From an uncultured Pelagibacteraceae bacterium (GTDB lineage: Bacteria; Pseudomonadota; Alphaproteobacteria; Pelagibacterales; Pelagibacteraceae): DNA of 64,000 nt. The position numbers and the translations under genes are program-made. Position 1 is the stretch's first letter. Each line of letters opens with the position of its first letter. Below, one piece after another: positions 26,329-35,489 of this stretch. The stretch lies in contig CACPMF010000007.1 of assembly GCA_902634935.1 (NCBI GenBank), positions 1 to 64,000 of the forward strand, read 5' to 3'. The notes beneath the pieces were generated by a model, which did no database searches, had not been told where the DNA came from, and saw nothing but the letters and a program-made list of their open reading frames with translations.

Positions 26329-28543
26329 CTAAAGGTTTTCCAGTTAGAAGAGTATGTTTAATTCTATCCTGAGTTTGTTTTGTTTCAATCAACCTCATAA
26401 AAGACTCTAATTCTAATTTATAAAGATCATCCTCTGATAAAGTCTTATCTAAATTTGTATCACCACCACTCAAAACATTAGCAAGTTCTGTTCCAACATA
26501 TATTCCATGATCTAGAATAATTTTTTCATTATATAATTTCTCTAAAATTTTAATCATCTTCTCTTTAAGAGGTTTTCCTGATAATTTAAATTTGCACTCT
26601 TCTGGTGGAATAAAATCGTTATTTTGGTTTATAAGTTTTCTTGCCTCTTCAAAAAGACTATTTCTATTCATGATTTTTTTATCTTCGGGTTTTAAATATT
26701 TTAAAGGTTCTGCCTCAACAGGTGACGTTGCAGTTTTTGCGTAGCCAATGATATCAAATACCTTTAGAGGGGCATAATCAGGGTCTAATTTTGCTTCATC
26801 AGTTTTTGACCATCTCCACAACATCTCTTTACATCCACCACCGGCTGGAACTAATCCAACAATTGTTTCTACAAGACCAACTACAATATTTGTATGAGAT
26901 GCAACGAAGTTACTTTGAACTAAAACTTCAAAACCTCCACCTAAAGTAAGTCCAGATGGTGCCGATACTACCGGATGTTTTGAGTATTTCAAAGTTTTGC
27001 AAGTATCTTGGAAATATTTTATAAATTTTTCTATAGATTTAAAATCACCTTTGTCAGCAAAATTCATAGTGTAACTTAAATTTACACCTGCAGAAAATTG
27101 CATACTCTCATTCATAACAATTAAAGGTTTATCGGTTGCATTTTTTAGCGCATCCATAGAATCATAATCTAATGCACAAGCTTTTGTTGTAAATTCAACA
27201 ATATTAAAATCTTTAAATCGGTGGATTTCTGCTGATTTATTTTTATCTACCTTTATTGCTGATGGTCTAATTTTTCCAAGTGTTTCAATATCAGTATAAA
27301 GCTGTCTTTCTCCATAAAAGTTCTCGTTTTTTGATTTTGACAAATTTTCTAAAAAATCATTATTTTCAAAATTATCAATCCTTGAAAAAAAGTTTTCTAC
27401 ACCAATAGATTTTAACATTTCGAAAGGACCCATAGCCCAATTGAAACCAAGTCTCATTGCTTCATCTATATCGTTAAACTTATCTGTTATTCCTGGGACA
27501 AGAGATGATGCATATTTAATTATTTTAGAAATTACTTTCCACGCATATTCCCCATATTTATCTTTTCGGTTAATTAAATTATTTATATCTACAGTTTCAA
27601 TTCCTAAGTCTATTTTTTTTGAGGATGTATATTCACCTGTTTCTAAATTAATAGCCTCTAGCACTTTTTGGTTATCGTTTTTATTCATTCTATAAAAACC
27701 ACCTTTTCCTTTTCGACCTGTGTAACCAGTATCAATTAATTTTTTTACCAATGGAATTTCTTTTGCGACAATTTGAAATTCATCTTTATCTGAAAGCTCT
27801 TTTATAAAACTTTTTAAAACATCAGCCATTAAATCGATTCCAATTAGGTCATATAAACCAAAAACACCAGTTTTAGGGATACCCATTGGTCTACCAAAAA
27901 CTGCATCTGCTTCTTCAATGGATAATTTCATTCTAAACGCTTCTGTCATTGCTACTTGCATTGCATAAACGCCGATTCTATTTCCTAAGAAACCAGGAGT
28001 ATCGTTGCAGACAATAGCTCCTTTGCCTAACTCAATTTCGCAAAATTTTTTAAGTGAATTTATTTTTTTTAAATCATTATTCTCATTTTTAACAATTTCT
28101 AATAGTCCCATGTATCTAACTGGGTTAAAGAAATGTGTTATACAAAAATCTTTTTTTTCCTCTTCAGTTAATTTTTCTGACAAAACTTTTATTGGAATTG
28201 AAGAAGTGTTAGATGAGACGATTGCACCCTGTTTTCTATTCTTAAAAATTTTTTCATAAATATTGTGCTTGATATCAATTCTTTCGACAACTGCCTCAAC
28301 AACCCAGTCAGCTTCTTTTACTACATCAAAATTTTCATTGATGTTTCCAACTTTAATATTTTCAATTTTTGTTTTATCCAATAGTAAGGGTGGCCTCGAT
28401 TTATGAATTCTATCCCTTGCTTTTTTAGATATTTCTGTTGTTAAATCTAAAAGAGTTACAGGTATATTGGCATTGCAAAGATGTGCCGCAATTCCACTAC
28501 CCATTGTGCCAGATCCAATAACGACTACTTTTTTAATATCCAT
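26321..28543 (-). CDS. fadN: 3-hydroxyacyl-CoA dehydrogenase / enoyl-CoA hydratase bifunctional protein (FadN type)
   Basis: A 740-aa protein. The order is dehydrogenase first: NAD site GSGTMGSGIA at 10-19, HFFNPVRYMGLLEIV, then the C-terminal dehydrogenase domain. The crotonase domain comes after (about 430-640), with the oxyanion loop GLTLGGGFEV and LVPAGGG. This is the FadN arrangement, reversed relative to E. coli FadB/FadJ. It catalyses hydration and NAD-dependent oxidation steps of beta-oxidation. The divergent thiolase gene 105 bp away supplies the last step. No acyl-CoA dehydrogenase is in the window. Confidence 0.85.
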   Translation of the reverse strand: MDIKKVVVIGSGTMGSGIAAHLCNANIPVTLLDLTTEISKKARDRIHKSRPPLLLDKTKIENIKVGNINENFDVVKEADWVVEAVVERIDIKHNIYEKIFKNRKQGAIVSSNTSSIPIKVLSEKLTEEEKKDFCITHFFNPVRYMGLLEIVKNENNDLKKINSLKKFCEIELGKGAIVCNDTPGFLGNRIGVYAMQVAMTEAFRMKLSIEEADAVFGRPMGIPKTGVFGLYDLIGIDLMADVLKSFIKELSDKDEFQIVAKEIPLVKKLIDTGYTGRKGKGGFYRMNKNDNQKVLEAINLETGEYTSSKKIDLGIETVDINNLINRKDKYGEYAWKVISKIIKYASSLVPGITDKFNDIDEAMRLGFNWAMGPFEMLKSIGVENFFSRIDNFENNDFLENLSKSKNENFYGERQLYTDIETLGKIRPSAIKVDKNKSAEIHRFKDFNIVEFTTKACALDYDSMDALKNATDKPLIVMNESMQFSAGVNLSYTMNFADKGDFKSIEKFIKYFQDTCKTLKYSKHPVVSAPSGLTLGGGFEVLVQSNFVASHTNIVVGLVETIVGLVPAGGGCKEMLWRWSKTDEAKLDPDYAPLKVFDIIGYAKTATSPVEAEPLKYLKPEDKKIMNRNSLFEEARKLINQNNDFIPPEECKFKLSGKPLKEKMIKILEKLYNEKIILDHGIYVGTELANVLSGGDTNLDKTLSEDDLYKLELESFMRLIETKQTQDRIKHTLLTGKPLVN

Positions 28544-28586
28544 AATTAGAGAACTTGTATTGAATTAACCAAAAACTTGAAATAAG

Positions 28587-28613
28587 ACAAATTTCCTGAT
28601 TAATTAAATTTGT
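28587..28613. promoter_or_regulatory. Inverted repeat between fadN-like and thiolase genes
   Basis: ACAAATTT (28587-28594) and AAATTTGT (28606-28613) are perfect 8-bp inverted arms with an 11-bp spacer, centred in the 105-bp divergent gap of two beta-oxidation genes. A dimeric repressor site is plausible; low-complexity AT makes chance occurrence possible. Confidence 0.3.
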
Positions 28614-28648
28614 AAGCTATATAAATTAACACAATAATAAAGAGAAAA

Positions 28649-29776
28649 ATGTATAATTCAGTAATCGCTGGTTACTCTAGGTCTCCTTTTACGATGGCTA
28701 GTAAAGGAAACTTAATACATGTGAAACCTGTTAATCTTCTAGCTGAGGTAATCAAAAACCTAGTTTCTAAATCAAAAATTGATCCTAACGACATTGAAGA
28801 TGTAGTAATAGGGTGTGCTTTTCAAGTTGGAGAACAGTGTTTTAATATTGGAAGATTGGTAACTTTTTTATCAGATTTTGATATTAGAGTACCAGGAATG
28901 ACTGTAGATAGATGGTGTGGTTCTTCAATGGAATCAATTCACATTGCCGCTGGAAAAATAGCAATGGGATCAGGTAAAGCGTTTATATGTGGTGGAGTAG
29001 AAAGTATGACAAGAGTTAAAACTGGTTTTGATCCTTTACCCTATCCTTATTCAGATAAAGAAAAACAAAACCCAAATTTATATTTATCAATGGGAATTAC
29101 TGCAGAAAATGTTGCAAAAAAATATAATATTTCAAGAACTGAGCAGCAAGAATTTGCTTTGGAAAGTCACAGAAAAGCAAACGAAGCACAACAAAAAGAG
29201 AAATTTGTTGGTGAGATTACTAAAATAGATAATTGTGAAAAAGATGAGAATATTAGACCTAATAGCACAATGGAAAAATTAGATAGTTTAAAATTAGCGT
29301 TTGATCAAAATGGAACTGTAACTGCTGCAACTTCATCTCCTTTGACTGATGGGGCTGCTGCAACACTCATATGTGAAGAAAACTTTGCTAAAGAAAATGG
29401 ATTAGAAATTTTTGGAAGAATAAAATCTATTGCTGTTGAAGGTTGCGATCCAAAATTTATGGGATTGGGTCCAATTTCTGCTTCCAAAAAAGCTTTGAAT
29501 AGAGCAAAACTTAGAATTGAGGATATAGATATTATTGAGTTAAATGAGGCTTTTGCTTCTCAGTCACTTGCTTGCATTAAAGATTTAAAAATTAATACTA
29601 AAAAAGTAAATTTAGATGGTGGAGCTATTGCTTTGGGACATCCTTTGGGAGCAACTGGTGCAAGAATTACTGGTAAAGCTGCACAATTATTAAAAAGAGA
29701 GAATAAAAAATATGCTCTATCTACTCAATGTATTGGTTTAGGGATGGGAATTGCAACTATAATTGAGTCTATTTAA
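28649..29776 (+). CDS. fadA: Thiolase (acetyl-CoA acyltransferase)
   Basis: A 375-aa thiolase. C90 in VDRWCGSSMESIHIAAG is the acyl-accepting Cys, GGAIALGHPLGATGARI carries the catalytic His, and C-terminal STQCIGLGMGIATII carries the second Cys. It cleaves 3-ketoacyl-CoA to acetyl-CoA, or condenses acetyl-CoA. It is divergent from the FadN-like gene with a shared 105-bp control region. It could also handle the acetoacetyl-CoA expected from carnitine degradation (region 44-47 kb), but that is inference. Confidence 0.87.
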   Translation: MYNSVIAGYSRSPFTMASKGNLIHVKPVNLLAEVIKNLVSKSKIDPNDIEDVVIGCAFQVGEQCFNIGRLVTFLSDFDIRVPGMTVDRWCGSSMESIHIAAGKIAMGSGKAFICGGVESMTRVKTGFDPLPYPYSDKEKQNPNLYLSMGITAENVAKKYNISRTEQQEFALESHRKANEAQQKEKFVGEITKIDNCEKDENIRPNSTMEKLDSLKLAFDQNGTVTAATSSPLTDGAAATLICEENFAKENGLEIFGRIKSIAVEGCDPKFMGLGPISASKKALNRAKLRIEDIDIIELNEAFASQSLACIKDLKINTKKVNLDGGAIALGHPLGATGARITGKAAQLLKRENKKYALSTQCIGLGMGIATIIESI

Positions 29777-29779
29777 GTT

Positions 29780-30634
29780 TTATCTATTTATTCCTCTTAA
29801 TCTCTCAGATCTTCGTCTTAAAAGTTCAGCGCTAACAAGAATTAAAGTTGATAGAATAATTAAACAAGTTGCAACAGCCAAAATCGTTGGACTTAATTGT
29901 TCTCTAAGTCCAGTCCACATCTGAATTGGAATTGTCGTGTTTTCTAAACCTGCAAGGAACAACACAACCACCACTTCATCAAATGATGTTACAAATGCAA
30001 ATAACCCACCTGAGATTACACCTGGTAGAATAAGTGGAAGTGTAATTTTCATAAAAGTATTTATAGGATTACTTCCAAGACTCGAGGCTGCTCTTGTAAC
30101 GCTGTGATCAAAACCTGTAAGAGTTGCAGTGACTGTTATAACTACAAATGGTGTTCCCAAAATAATATGTGCGAGTACAATTCCAGTGTGTGTTGCGGCT
30201 AAACCAGCTTTTGCCATAAAGAAAAATATTGCAACACCAGAAATAATTAATGGAACGATCATCGGTGAAATTAAAGTTGCCATGATAATTCCTTTATAAG
30301 GCATGTATCTACTGCTTAAACCTAATGCAGCTAGAGTTCCTAATATGATTGATCCTATCGTTGCAAAAATTGCAATGATGAAACTATTTTTTGCAGCTAA
30401 ACCCCAGGGATTTTTAGTTCCATAGATCATGTCTTTATACCATCTTAATGAAAATGCATCTGGATCTAGATTTTTCATACCCTCAGAGAAAACTAAAAAT
30501 TCTTCTGCATTAAAAGATAATGGAAAAATTACAAATAATGGTGCTATTAAAAATATAAAAACACACGCACAAATAAATAAATAGGAATAATGCCAAACTC
30601 TGTAACGTGTTTCTGTATATTTTGGTAAAGCCAT
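29780..30634 (-). CDS. potC: Spermidine/putrescine-type ABC transporter permease (PotC-like)
   Basis: A 284-aa inner-membrane protein with about six transmembrane helices and the EAA loop SLGSNPINTFMKITLPLILPGVISG. It is the second permease of the importer encoded at 29780-34275 and starts 2 bp from the PotB-like gene stop. Family members move polyamines or other small organic cations and compatible solutes. Confidence 0.87.
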   Translation of the reverse strand: MALPKYTETRYRVWHYSYLFICACVFIFLIAPLFVIFPLSFNAEEFLVFSEGMKNLDPDAFSLRWYKDMIYGTKNPWGLAAKNSFIIAIFATIGSIILGTLAALGLSSRYMPYKGIIMATLISPMIVPLIISGVAIFFFMAKAGLAATHTGIVLAHIILGTPFVVITVTATLTGFDHSVTRAASSLGSNPINTFMKITLPLILPGVISGGLFAFVTSFDEVVVVLFLAGLENTTIPIQMWTGLREQLSPTILAVATCLIILSTLILVSAELLRRRSERLRGINR

Positions 30635-30636
30635 AT

Positions 30637-31899
30637 TTATCCTAATTTAATGTTATCAACTCCAACTAATTTATTATAAACCCAGTAAACAACTAAAACA
30701 CCTGTTAGCAACATTAGTCCCATTGCAGATGCAAAACTCCAATCTAATGTTGTCTTCATGTGATAAGCAATTTGGTTACTAATCAATGTTCCAGAGGCTC
30801 CTCCAACTAATGCAGGAGTTATGTAATACCCAATTGCAAGAATAAATACTAACAAGCAACCTGCTCCAATTCCTGGAATAGTTAATGGAAAGTATATTTT
30901 CCAAAAAGCAACGAACGGGGTTCCACCTAAAGATTTACCAGCTCTCATTAAGCTTGGTGAAATTGTTTTCATAACGCTATAAAGAGGAAGCACCATAAAT
31001 GGCAATAAAATCTGGGTCATTGCAACGTAGGTACCTACTTTATTATACATCATCTCCGGCCTGTTATCGTCCGCAACAAGTCCTATCATTACAAAGAAAT
31101 CATTAACTATCCCCTGCTGTTGCAATAAAATCATCCAACTTGCAGTTCTTACCAGCAATGATGTCCAGAACGGCAACAAAACACAAATCATCAAAAGGTT
31201 GCTGTACTTCATAGGAAGTGTTGCAAGCAGATGTGCAATTGGATAGCCCATTAAAAAACTGAATAAAGTAACAAAGAAAGCAATTTCTAAAGTCCTTAAC
31301 CATAAAATTCGATGAATTCTTCTGTCCTCCTCAACCTGCATGATATTTCCATCAGGACCATAATACATATCCATTCCTTTCAGATATTTTGCAGTTGTGT
31401 AAGGGGGTGCTGTTCTTTTTATCGCCTGCCAATATTCAACGTCTCTCCATCTTTTGTGAACTTTCATTATTTGTTCTTTAATACTTTGCCCCTCGTCAAT
31501 TTTATTTCTTTGAACTTGTCTAAATAGTTTTTTAATAATCGAATTAAATCCATTTTTTTCTTTATTTAATCTTTGGGCTAACTTTCCATGTTCTTTATTT
31601 TGAACTAAGATTTTAAAGTCTGAGTAAAATCCTGCGAAAACTTCCTCTGGAGGCATTTCTTTACCATCCCATTTTTCCATTGCAGTAAATGTTTTAGGTA
31701 ACATGTTTGTTACCATCTTATCGTCTATGCTTCTCATAAACATATCACCAATGGGAAGTATGTAAGTAATAATTAAAAATAGTAATAAAGGTACGACTAG
31801 TAAAAAAGCTTTTATTTTATTTTTTCTTTCAGCTTTTTTCAAACTTACTGAAAGAGGTATACCATCTGTCGTTAAAATTTGTTGCGTTTCGCTGCTCAT
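30637..31899 (-). CDS. potB: Spermidine/putrescine-type ABC transporter permease (PotB-like)
   Basis: A 420-aa permease, longer than the usual about 300 aa: after the first helix (about 30-53) there is a large hydrophilic insert (about 55-200, KTFTAMEKWDGKEMPPEEV...) facing the periplasm, seen in a subset of this family. The EAA loop is SLGGTPFVAFWKIYFPLTIPGIGAG. The start ATG (31897-31899) directly abuts the T-run of a terminator-like hairpin and has no Shine-Dalgarno sequence, implying reduced or regulated expression relative to the binding protein. Confidence 0.86.
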   Translation of the reverse strand: MSSETQQILTTDGIPLSVSLKKAERKNKIKAFLLVVPLLLFLIITYILPIGDMFMRSIDDKMVTNMLPKTFTAMEKWDGKEMPPEEVFAGFYSDFKILVQNKEHGKLAQRLNKEKNGFNSIIKKLFRQVQRNKIDEGQSIKEQIMKVHKRWRDVEYWQAIKRTAPPYTTAKYLKGMDMYYGPDGNIMQVEEDRRIHRILWLRTLEIAFFVTLFSFLMGYPIAHLLATLPMKYSNLLMICVLLPFWTSLLVRTASWMILLQQQGIVNDFFVMIGLVADDNRPEMMYNKVGTYVAMTQILLPFMVLPLYSVMKTISPSLMRAGKSLGGTPFVAFWKIYFPLTIPGIGAGCLLVFILAIGYYITPALVGGASGTLISNQIAYHMKTTLDWSFASAMGLMLLTGVLVVYWVYNKLVGVDNIKLG

Positions 31900-31928
31900 A
31901 AAAAAAGGGCGGCTATTAAACCGCCCTT
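31900..31928 (-). terminator. Terminator-like hairpin between binding-protein and permease genes
   Basis: Read on the minus strand: AAGGGCGG (31921-31928), an 8-nt loop, CCGCCCTT (31905-31912), then T's to 31900, next to the permease ATG. It lies 35 bp after the binding-protein stop. It would end most transcripts after the binding protein, allowing it to be made in excess over permeases, or protect the 3' end of that mRNA. Confidence 0.85.
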
Positions 31929-31962
31929 AAATATATATCTTATTTTTCTTTAAATTAAATTT

Positions 31963-33081
31963 TTAATTTAAAGTTGCTTTCATTGCTTCCCATTTTTCAC
32001 CAATCTCAGTGCCATTATCAGCCCAATAGAAAGGGTCAACTAGGAAGTAATTTTTAGTGTTAGAAGGAGCTGTTGGCATTTGAGGCATCATTTCTGTTTT
32101 GCCATCTTTGTACCAAGGCTCACCAGCTTTAATTATTTCAAGTGATGATTTTCTCCAAGGAGCATATGCAATATACTTAGCACTTCCAGCTAACATTTCA
32201 GTGTTAGTCATCATTGCTAAAGCTTTCTTAGCATTCGCTTCATCTGGACCACCTTTAACAAGTGCGAAATATTCATAGTCAAGACCTTGACCATCCCATA
32301 CTTGTTTGATCGGTGCACCTTCACCTATTTCAGCATTAAAGAATCTTCCGTTCCAGCCAGTTGCCATTACTACTTCACCTGAAACCAATAATTCTGGTGG
32401 TTGAGCACCAGCAGACCAAAATACACATCCTCCGTTTGGATCTGTGCAAAGTTTTTTGATCTTATTCATTGCTCTTTCAACTCCACCATCTTGCTCAAGT
32501 CTTTTGTAGATTAGCTCTCCACCTTTACCCATTTTTACACCATCAGCAGCTAAAGCAATCTCTAAATTTGTTAAAGCGCTTGTGTAAATAGCTCTTTTGC
32601 CTGGGAATTTTTTTGTATTAAAGAAATCTTTAATAGTCTTTGGAGTACCTTTAACATTCTCAGTGTTATAAGCATAGTTCCACGAATATAAAATATTTCC
32701 TACAGCACATTTACTAGGCATGCCTGTGAAGAAATCTTCACTTGCAGGTGTTCCATCTGGAGCAGCTGGGAAATCTTTGTCAAAATCGAATTCAACAAAT
32801 AAACCTTCGTCACATCCGTTAATAGTATCGAACGCAAATAAGTCTATAATATCCCAAGTAATTGCTCCTGCTTCTTTTTGGGCTTTAATTTCAGATAATC
32901 CACCTGAGTAGTCTACCCAGTTAATATCAATGCCCAATTTTTTAGCAGTAGGATCACCATACCCTAACTTTTGAGACTCAGTATAAGCTCCACCCCATGA
33001 TGCAACCGTTACTGCATAAGAAGATGTAGTTACTGATAGAACAAAAGAAAGTGCAAGTAATAATTTACTTAGTTTTTTCAT
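31963..33081 (-). CDS. potD: Extracellular polyamine-type substrate-binding protein (PotD/PotF-like)
   Basis: A 372-aa periplasmic protein with a Sec signal (MKKLSKLLLALSFVLSVTTSSYA, cleavage about residue 23). The mature part opens VTVASWGGAYTESQ and has the type-2 binding fold (WDIIDLFAFDTING; WNYAYNTENVKGTPKTIKDFF; MATGWNGRFFNA). It delivers substrate to the PotB/PotC pair. It has its own promoter and good ribosome site (GGAGG). The substrate may be a polyamine, or an ectoine- or betaine-like solute, given the M24 hydrolase upstream. Confidence 0.87.
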   Translation of the reverse strand: MKKLSKLLLALSFVLSVTTSSYAVTVASWGGAYTESQKLGYGDPTAKKLGIDINWVDYSGGLSEIKAQKEAGAITWDIIDLFAFDTINGCDEGLFVEFDFDKDFPAAPDGTPASEDFFTGMPSKCAVGNILYSWNYAYNTENVKGTPKTIKDFFNTKKFPGKRAIYTSALTNLEIALAADGVKMGKGGELIYKRLEQDGGVERAMNKIKKLCTDPNGGCVFWSAGAQPPELLVSGEVVMATGWNGRFFNAEIGEGAPIKQVWDGQGLDYEYFALVKGGPDEANAKKALAMMTNTEMLAGSAKYIAYAPWRKSSLEIIKAGEPWYKDGKTEMMPQMPTAPSNTKNYFLVDPFYWADNGTEIGEKWEAMKATLN

Positions 33082-33103
33082 TTTTCCTCCGTTTAAACGT
33101 TAA

Positions 33104-33119
33104 TATAAATTAATTTATA
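33104..33119. promoter_or_regulatory. Perfect 16-bp palindrome in the potD-like leader
   Basis: TATAAATTAATTTATA is a perfect palindrome between the proposed -10 box and the start of the binding-protein gene. A second small palindrome, CGTTTAAACG, sits at 33090-33099. AT richness lowers the weight of this evidence, but two together with the 18-bp one at 33143 suggest a regulated leader. Confidence 0.3.
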
Positions 33120-33127
33120 TAACCAAA

Positions 33128-33156
33128 AGTACAACAAATAGGGCTGTTGAAGTCAA
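33128..33156 (-). promoter_or_regulatory. Sigma-70-like promoter of the potD-like gene
   Basis: On the minus strand, TTGACT (33151-33156) and TGTACT (33128-33133) are separated by exactly 17 bp, placing a start about 40 nt before the binding-protein ATG at 33081. This is the best -35/-10 match I saw in the window. Confidence 0.5.
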
Positions 33157-33160
33157 CAGC
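33143..33160. promoter_or_regulatory. 18-bp palindromic operator candidate over the -35 box
   Basis: GCTGTTGA (33143-33150) and TCAACAGC (33153-33160) are perfect inverted 8-bp arms around a 2-bp centre. The palindrome contains the TTGACT -35 hexamer of the potD-like promoter. No T-run follows on the minus strand, so a repressor site is more likely than a terminator for the upstream ATPase gene. Confidence 0.45.
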
Positions 33161-33189
33161 TCATTTTTACAATATATATAAAGTGAAAG

Positions 33190-34275
33190 TTATTTTGGAT
33201 CTAATGCTCTAGCATCTTGGCTATTCCAGCCAATATTAATTTTATTACCAAGTTTAATATCTAAATTTTTTGAACTGTTTGGAACTTTTAAAATAAATTC
33301 AGAATTACCTAATAAATTTAATCTTACTCTTGTGTGGTCACCATGATAAATTACTTCTTCAATAGTTCCAGCATGATTATTATCCATTTTATTTTCAGGA
33401 TTTATTAAAGCTCTCTCTGGTCTTATTGAAACTGTTGTTCTATCACCTTTTGATTTTACTGAAATTGGATTTGCAAGTATTTCTCCATGGCTTAATTTTA
33501 CTTTACATGATCCATTTGATAGATCGACAACTTCTCCACCAAATGTATTATTTTCTCCTATAAATTCTGCGACAAAAGAATTTACTGGTTCTTCATATAA
33601 CTTATCTGGTGATGATAATTGCTGAACTTTTCCATCATTAAAAACTGCAATTCGATTTGACATTGTTAAAGCTTCACTTTGATCATGTGTAACATATACA
33701 ACTGTTACGCCTATACTTTCATGAATATGCTTAATTTCATATTGCATACTTTCTCTCAAATTTTTATCTAACGCACCTAATGGTTCATCCATTAAAACAA
33801 CAGCTGGATCAAAAACTAATGCTCTTGCAACAGCAACTCTTTGTTGCTGACCTCCTGAGAGCTGTGCAGGCATTCTATTTTCAAATCCAGATAGCGAAAC
33901 CATTGATAAAGCTTTGTCGACTTTTTTATCTATATCGTCTTTAGAAATTTTTCTAACCTTTAGTGGGAATGCTAAATTTTCATAAACCGTCATATGCGGA
34001 AATAATGCATAATTTTGAAATACCATTCCTATACCTCTTTTATGTGGAGGAATATTAGAAATTGGATTAGCGTCTAAATAAATTTCACCATTAGTAGGAG
34101 TTTCAAATCCTGCTAACATCATCAGACATGTAGTTTTACCTGAACCAGAAGGCCCAAGCATCGTAATAAATTCTCCTTCAGCAATATCTAAATTAAGATC
34201 TTTGACAACTAAAACTTTACCATCATAACTTTTATCTACTTTATCGAACTTAACGAATTCTTGGTTTTTAGACAT
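33190..34275 (-). CDS. potA: Spermidine/putrescine-type ABC transporter ATPase (PotA-like)
   Basis: A 361-aa ATPase with Walker A GPSGSGKTT at 41-49, Q-loop MVFQNYALFPHMT, signature LSGGQQQRVAVARAL, Walker B VVLMDEPLGALD and H-loop VTHDQSEAL. A TOBE domain occupies about 270-361. It energises the PotB/PotC pair. It is separated from the binding-protein gene by 108 bp holding the palindromic promoter, and follows the M24 hydrolase gene by 44 bp. Confidence 0.92.
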   Translation of the reverse strand: MSKNQEFVKFDKVDKSYDGKVLVVKDLNLDIAEGEFITMLGPSGSGKTTCLMMLAGFETPTNGEIYLDANPISNIPPHKRGIGMVFQNYALFPHMTVYENLAFPLKVRKISKDDIDKKVDKALSMVSLSGFENRMPAQLSGGQQQRVAVARALVFDPAVVLMDEPLGALDKNLRESMQYEIKHIHESIGVTVVYVTHDQSEALTMSNRIAVFNDGKVQQLSSPDKLYEEPVNSFVAEFIGENNTFGGEVVDLSNGSCKVKLSHGEILANPISVKSKGDRTTVSIRPERALINPENKMDNNHAGTIEEVIYHGDHTRVRLNLLGNSEFILKVPNSSKNLDIKLGNKINIGWNSQDARALDPK

Positions 34276-34319
34276 GAGCAGGATTTAAAACACTTGTAGG
34301 TATGATTTTCAATAGCTAA

Positions 34320-35489
34320 TTAACTCTTTATATGTAGCTCTTTTGGAAAATTGCAGAATAATTCAGAACCATTCTCCGTTACTCTTATTGACTCTGATGC
34401 TTCAACACCCCAATCACCAAACTGCATTACAGCAATCATGTGAAAACAAACATTAGGTTCAAGAACTGTCATATCACCTTTGTATATATTTAAAGTATGT
34501 TCTCCCCAATCAGGTGGATAACCAATTCCAATTGAGTAACCAGTTCTAGATTTTTTCTCTATTCCATATTTATCTAATACTTTCCAAAATTCTTGTGCAA
34601 CATCATCTGCGGTGTTTCCTGGTTTGATAACACTAATACCTGCATTCAACGCCTCTATTGTTTTATTCATTGTATCAATTTTTAATTGATTGGGTTTTCC
34701 AAGTAATACAGTTCTAGCCATTGGAGCATGGTATCTTTTATAAACACCAGATAATTCAACGATTGTTGCTTCCCCTTCTACAAATTTATCTTGAGTTGCA
34801 GTCAAATGTGAAGCTGAAGTTCCTTTTCCAGTTGGAAGTAAAGTTGCAATACTTGAGTATTCTCCACCAAACTCCTTTGTTCCGTAAAATAAAGTTTTTT
34901 GTATTTCACCAACAGCATCACATTGCCTTACTCCTGGTTTTATAACTTCCATTGCTGTTTTCATACCGAGTTCTGATATTTTAGCAGCTGATTTCATAAA
35001 ATTAATTTCGGTATCAGATTTTACTAACCTTGCCCAATTTACTAATCTATCGCTGTCTTTAATTTTAGCGTTGGGTAATCCTTGTTTTAATTTTTCATAA
35101 CAGAACGCTGTGAAATAGTGGGCATCCATTTCAACTCCAATGGAAAGTTTATCCCAATTTTTCTCTTTAATTATTTCAACTAAATAATCGTAAGGATGTT
35201 TTGGCCATTTATGAATATAATTTTCATCATAAACTAATACACTTTCATTTTTTAAATATGTCTTTATGTAAGCTCCTCCAGCATCCTGGGCTCTAACAAA
35301 ACACAGTGGTTCTTCTGCATCTATGTGCACGATTGCGCATTGGGCATAGTAAAAAGACCAAGCATCATAACCTGTTAAATAATTCATATTGTTGGTGTCA
35401 TGAGAAATTAAAAGATCGATACCTTTTTCTTGCATCATCTTTTTAACTTTATCTAATCTTTGTTTGTATTCTTCTTTTGAAAAGAGCAT
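34320..35489 (-). CDS. doeA: M24-family creatinase/ectoine-hydrolase-like protein (DoeA/EutD type)
   Basis: A 389-aa 'pita-bread' protein. The N-terminal segment (LISHDTNNMNYLTGYDAWSFYYAQ) and the C-terminal fold match ectoine hydrolase DoeA. Metal-ligand positions of true aminopeptidases are lost: the usual Asp pair motifs read VELSGVYKRYHAPMARTV, as in metal-independent creatinase and DoeA. DoeA opens the ectoine ring to N-acetyl-diaminobutyrate. It abuts an EutA-like gene and an ABC importer, the known neighbourhood of ectoine utilisation genes. The deacetylase DoeB and EutB/EutC are not visible, so another amide substrate is possible. Confidence 0.65.
   Translation of the reverse strand: MLFSKEEYKQRLDKVKKMMQEKGIDLLISHDTNNMNYLTGYDAWSFYYAQCAIVHIDAEEPLCFVRAQDAGGAYIKTYLKNESVLVYDENYIHKWPKHPYDYLVEIIKEKNWDKLSIGVEMDAHYFTAFCYEKLKQGLPNAKIKDSDRLVNWARLVKSDTEINFMKSAAKISELGMKTAMEVIKPGVRQCDAVGEIQKTLFYGTKEFGGEYSSIATLLPTGKGTSASHLTATQDKFVEGEATIVELSGVYKRYHAPMARTVLLGKPNQLKIDTMNKTIEALNAGISVIKPGNTADDVAQEFWKVLDKYGIEKKSRTGYSIGIGYPPDWGEHTLNIYKGDMTVLEPNVCFHMIAVMQFGDWGVEASESIRVTENGSELFCNFPKELHIKS

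Noticed and set aside
33143-33160. Hairpin as a terminator for the potA-like gene
   Set aside because: A 7-8 bp stem is present but no T-run follows on the minus strand; overlap with a -35 box makes an operator the better reading.
34320-35489. Xaa-Pro aminopeptidase
   Set aside because: The metal-binding Asp motifs of the active peptidases are replaced, and the N-terminal segment fits the creatinase/ectoine-hydrolase group better.
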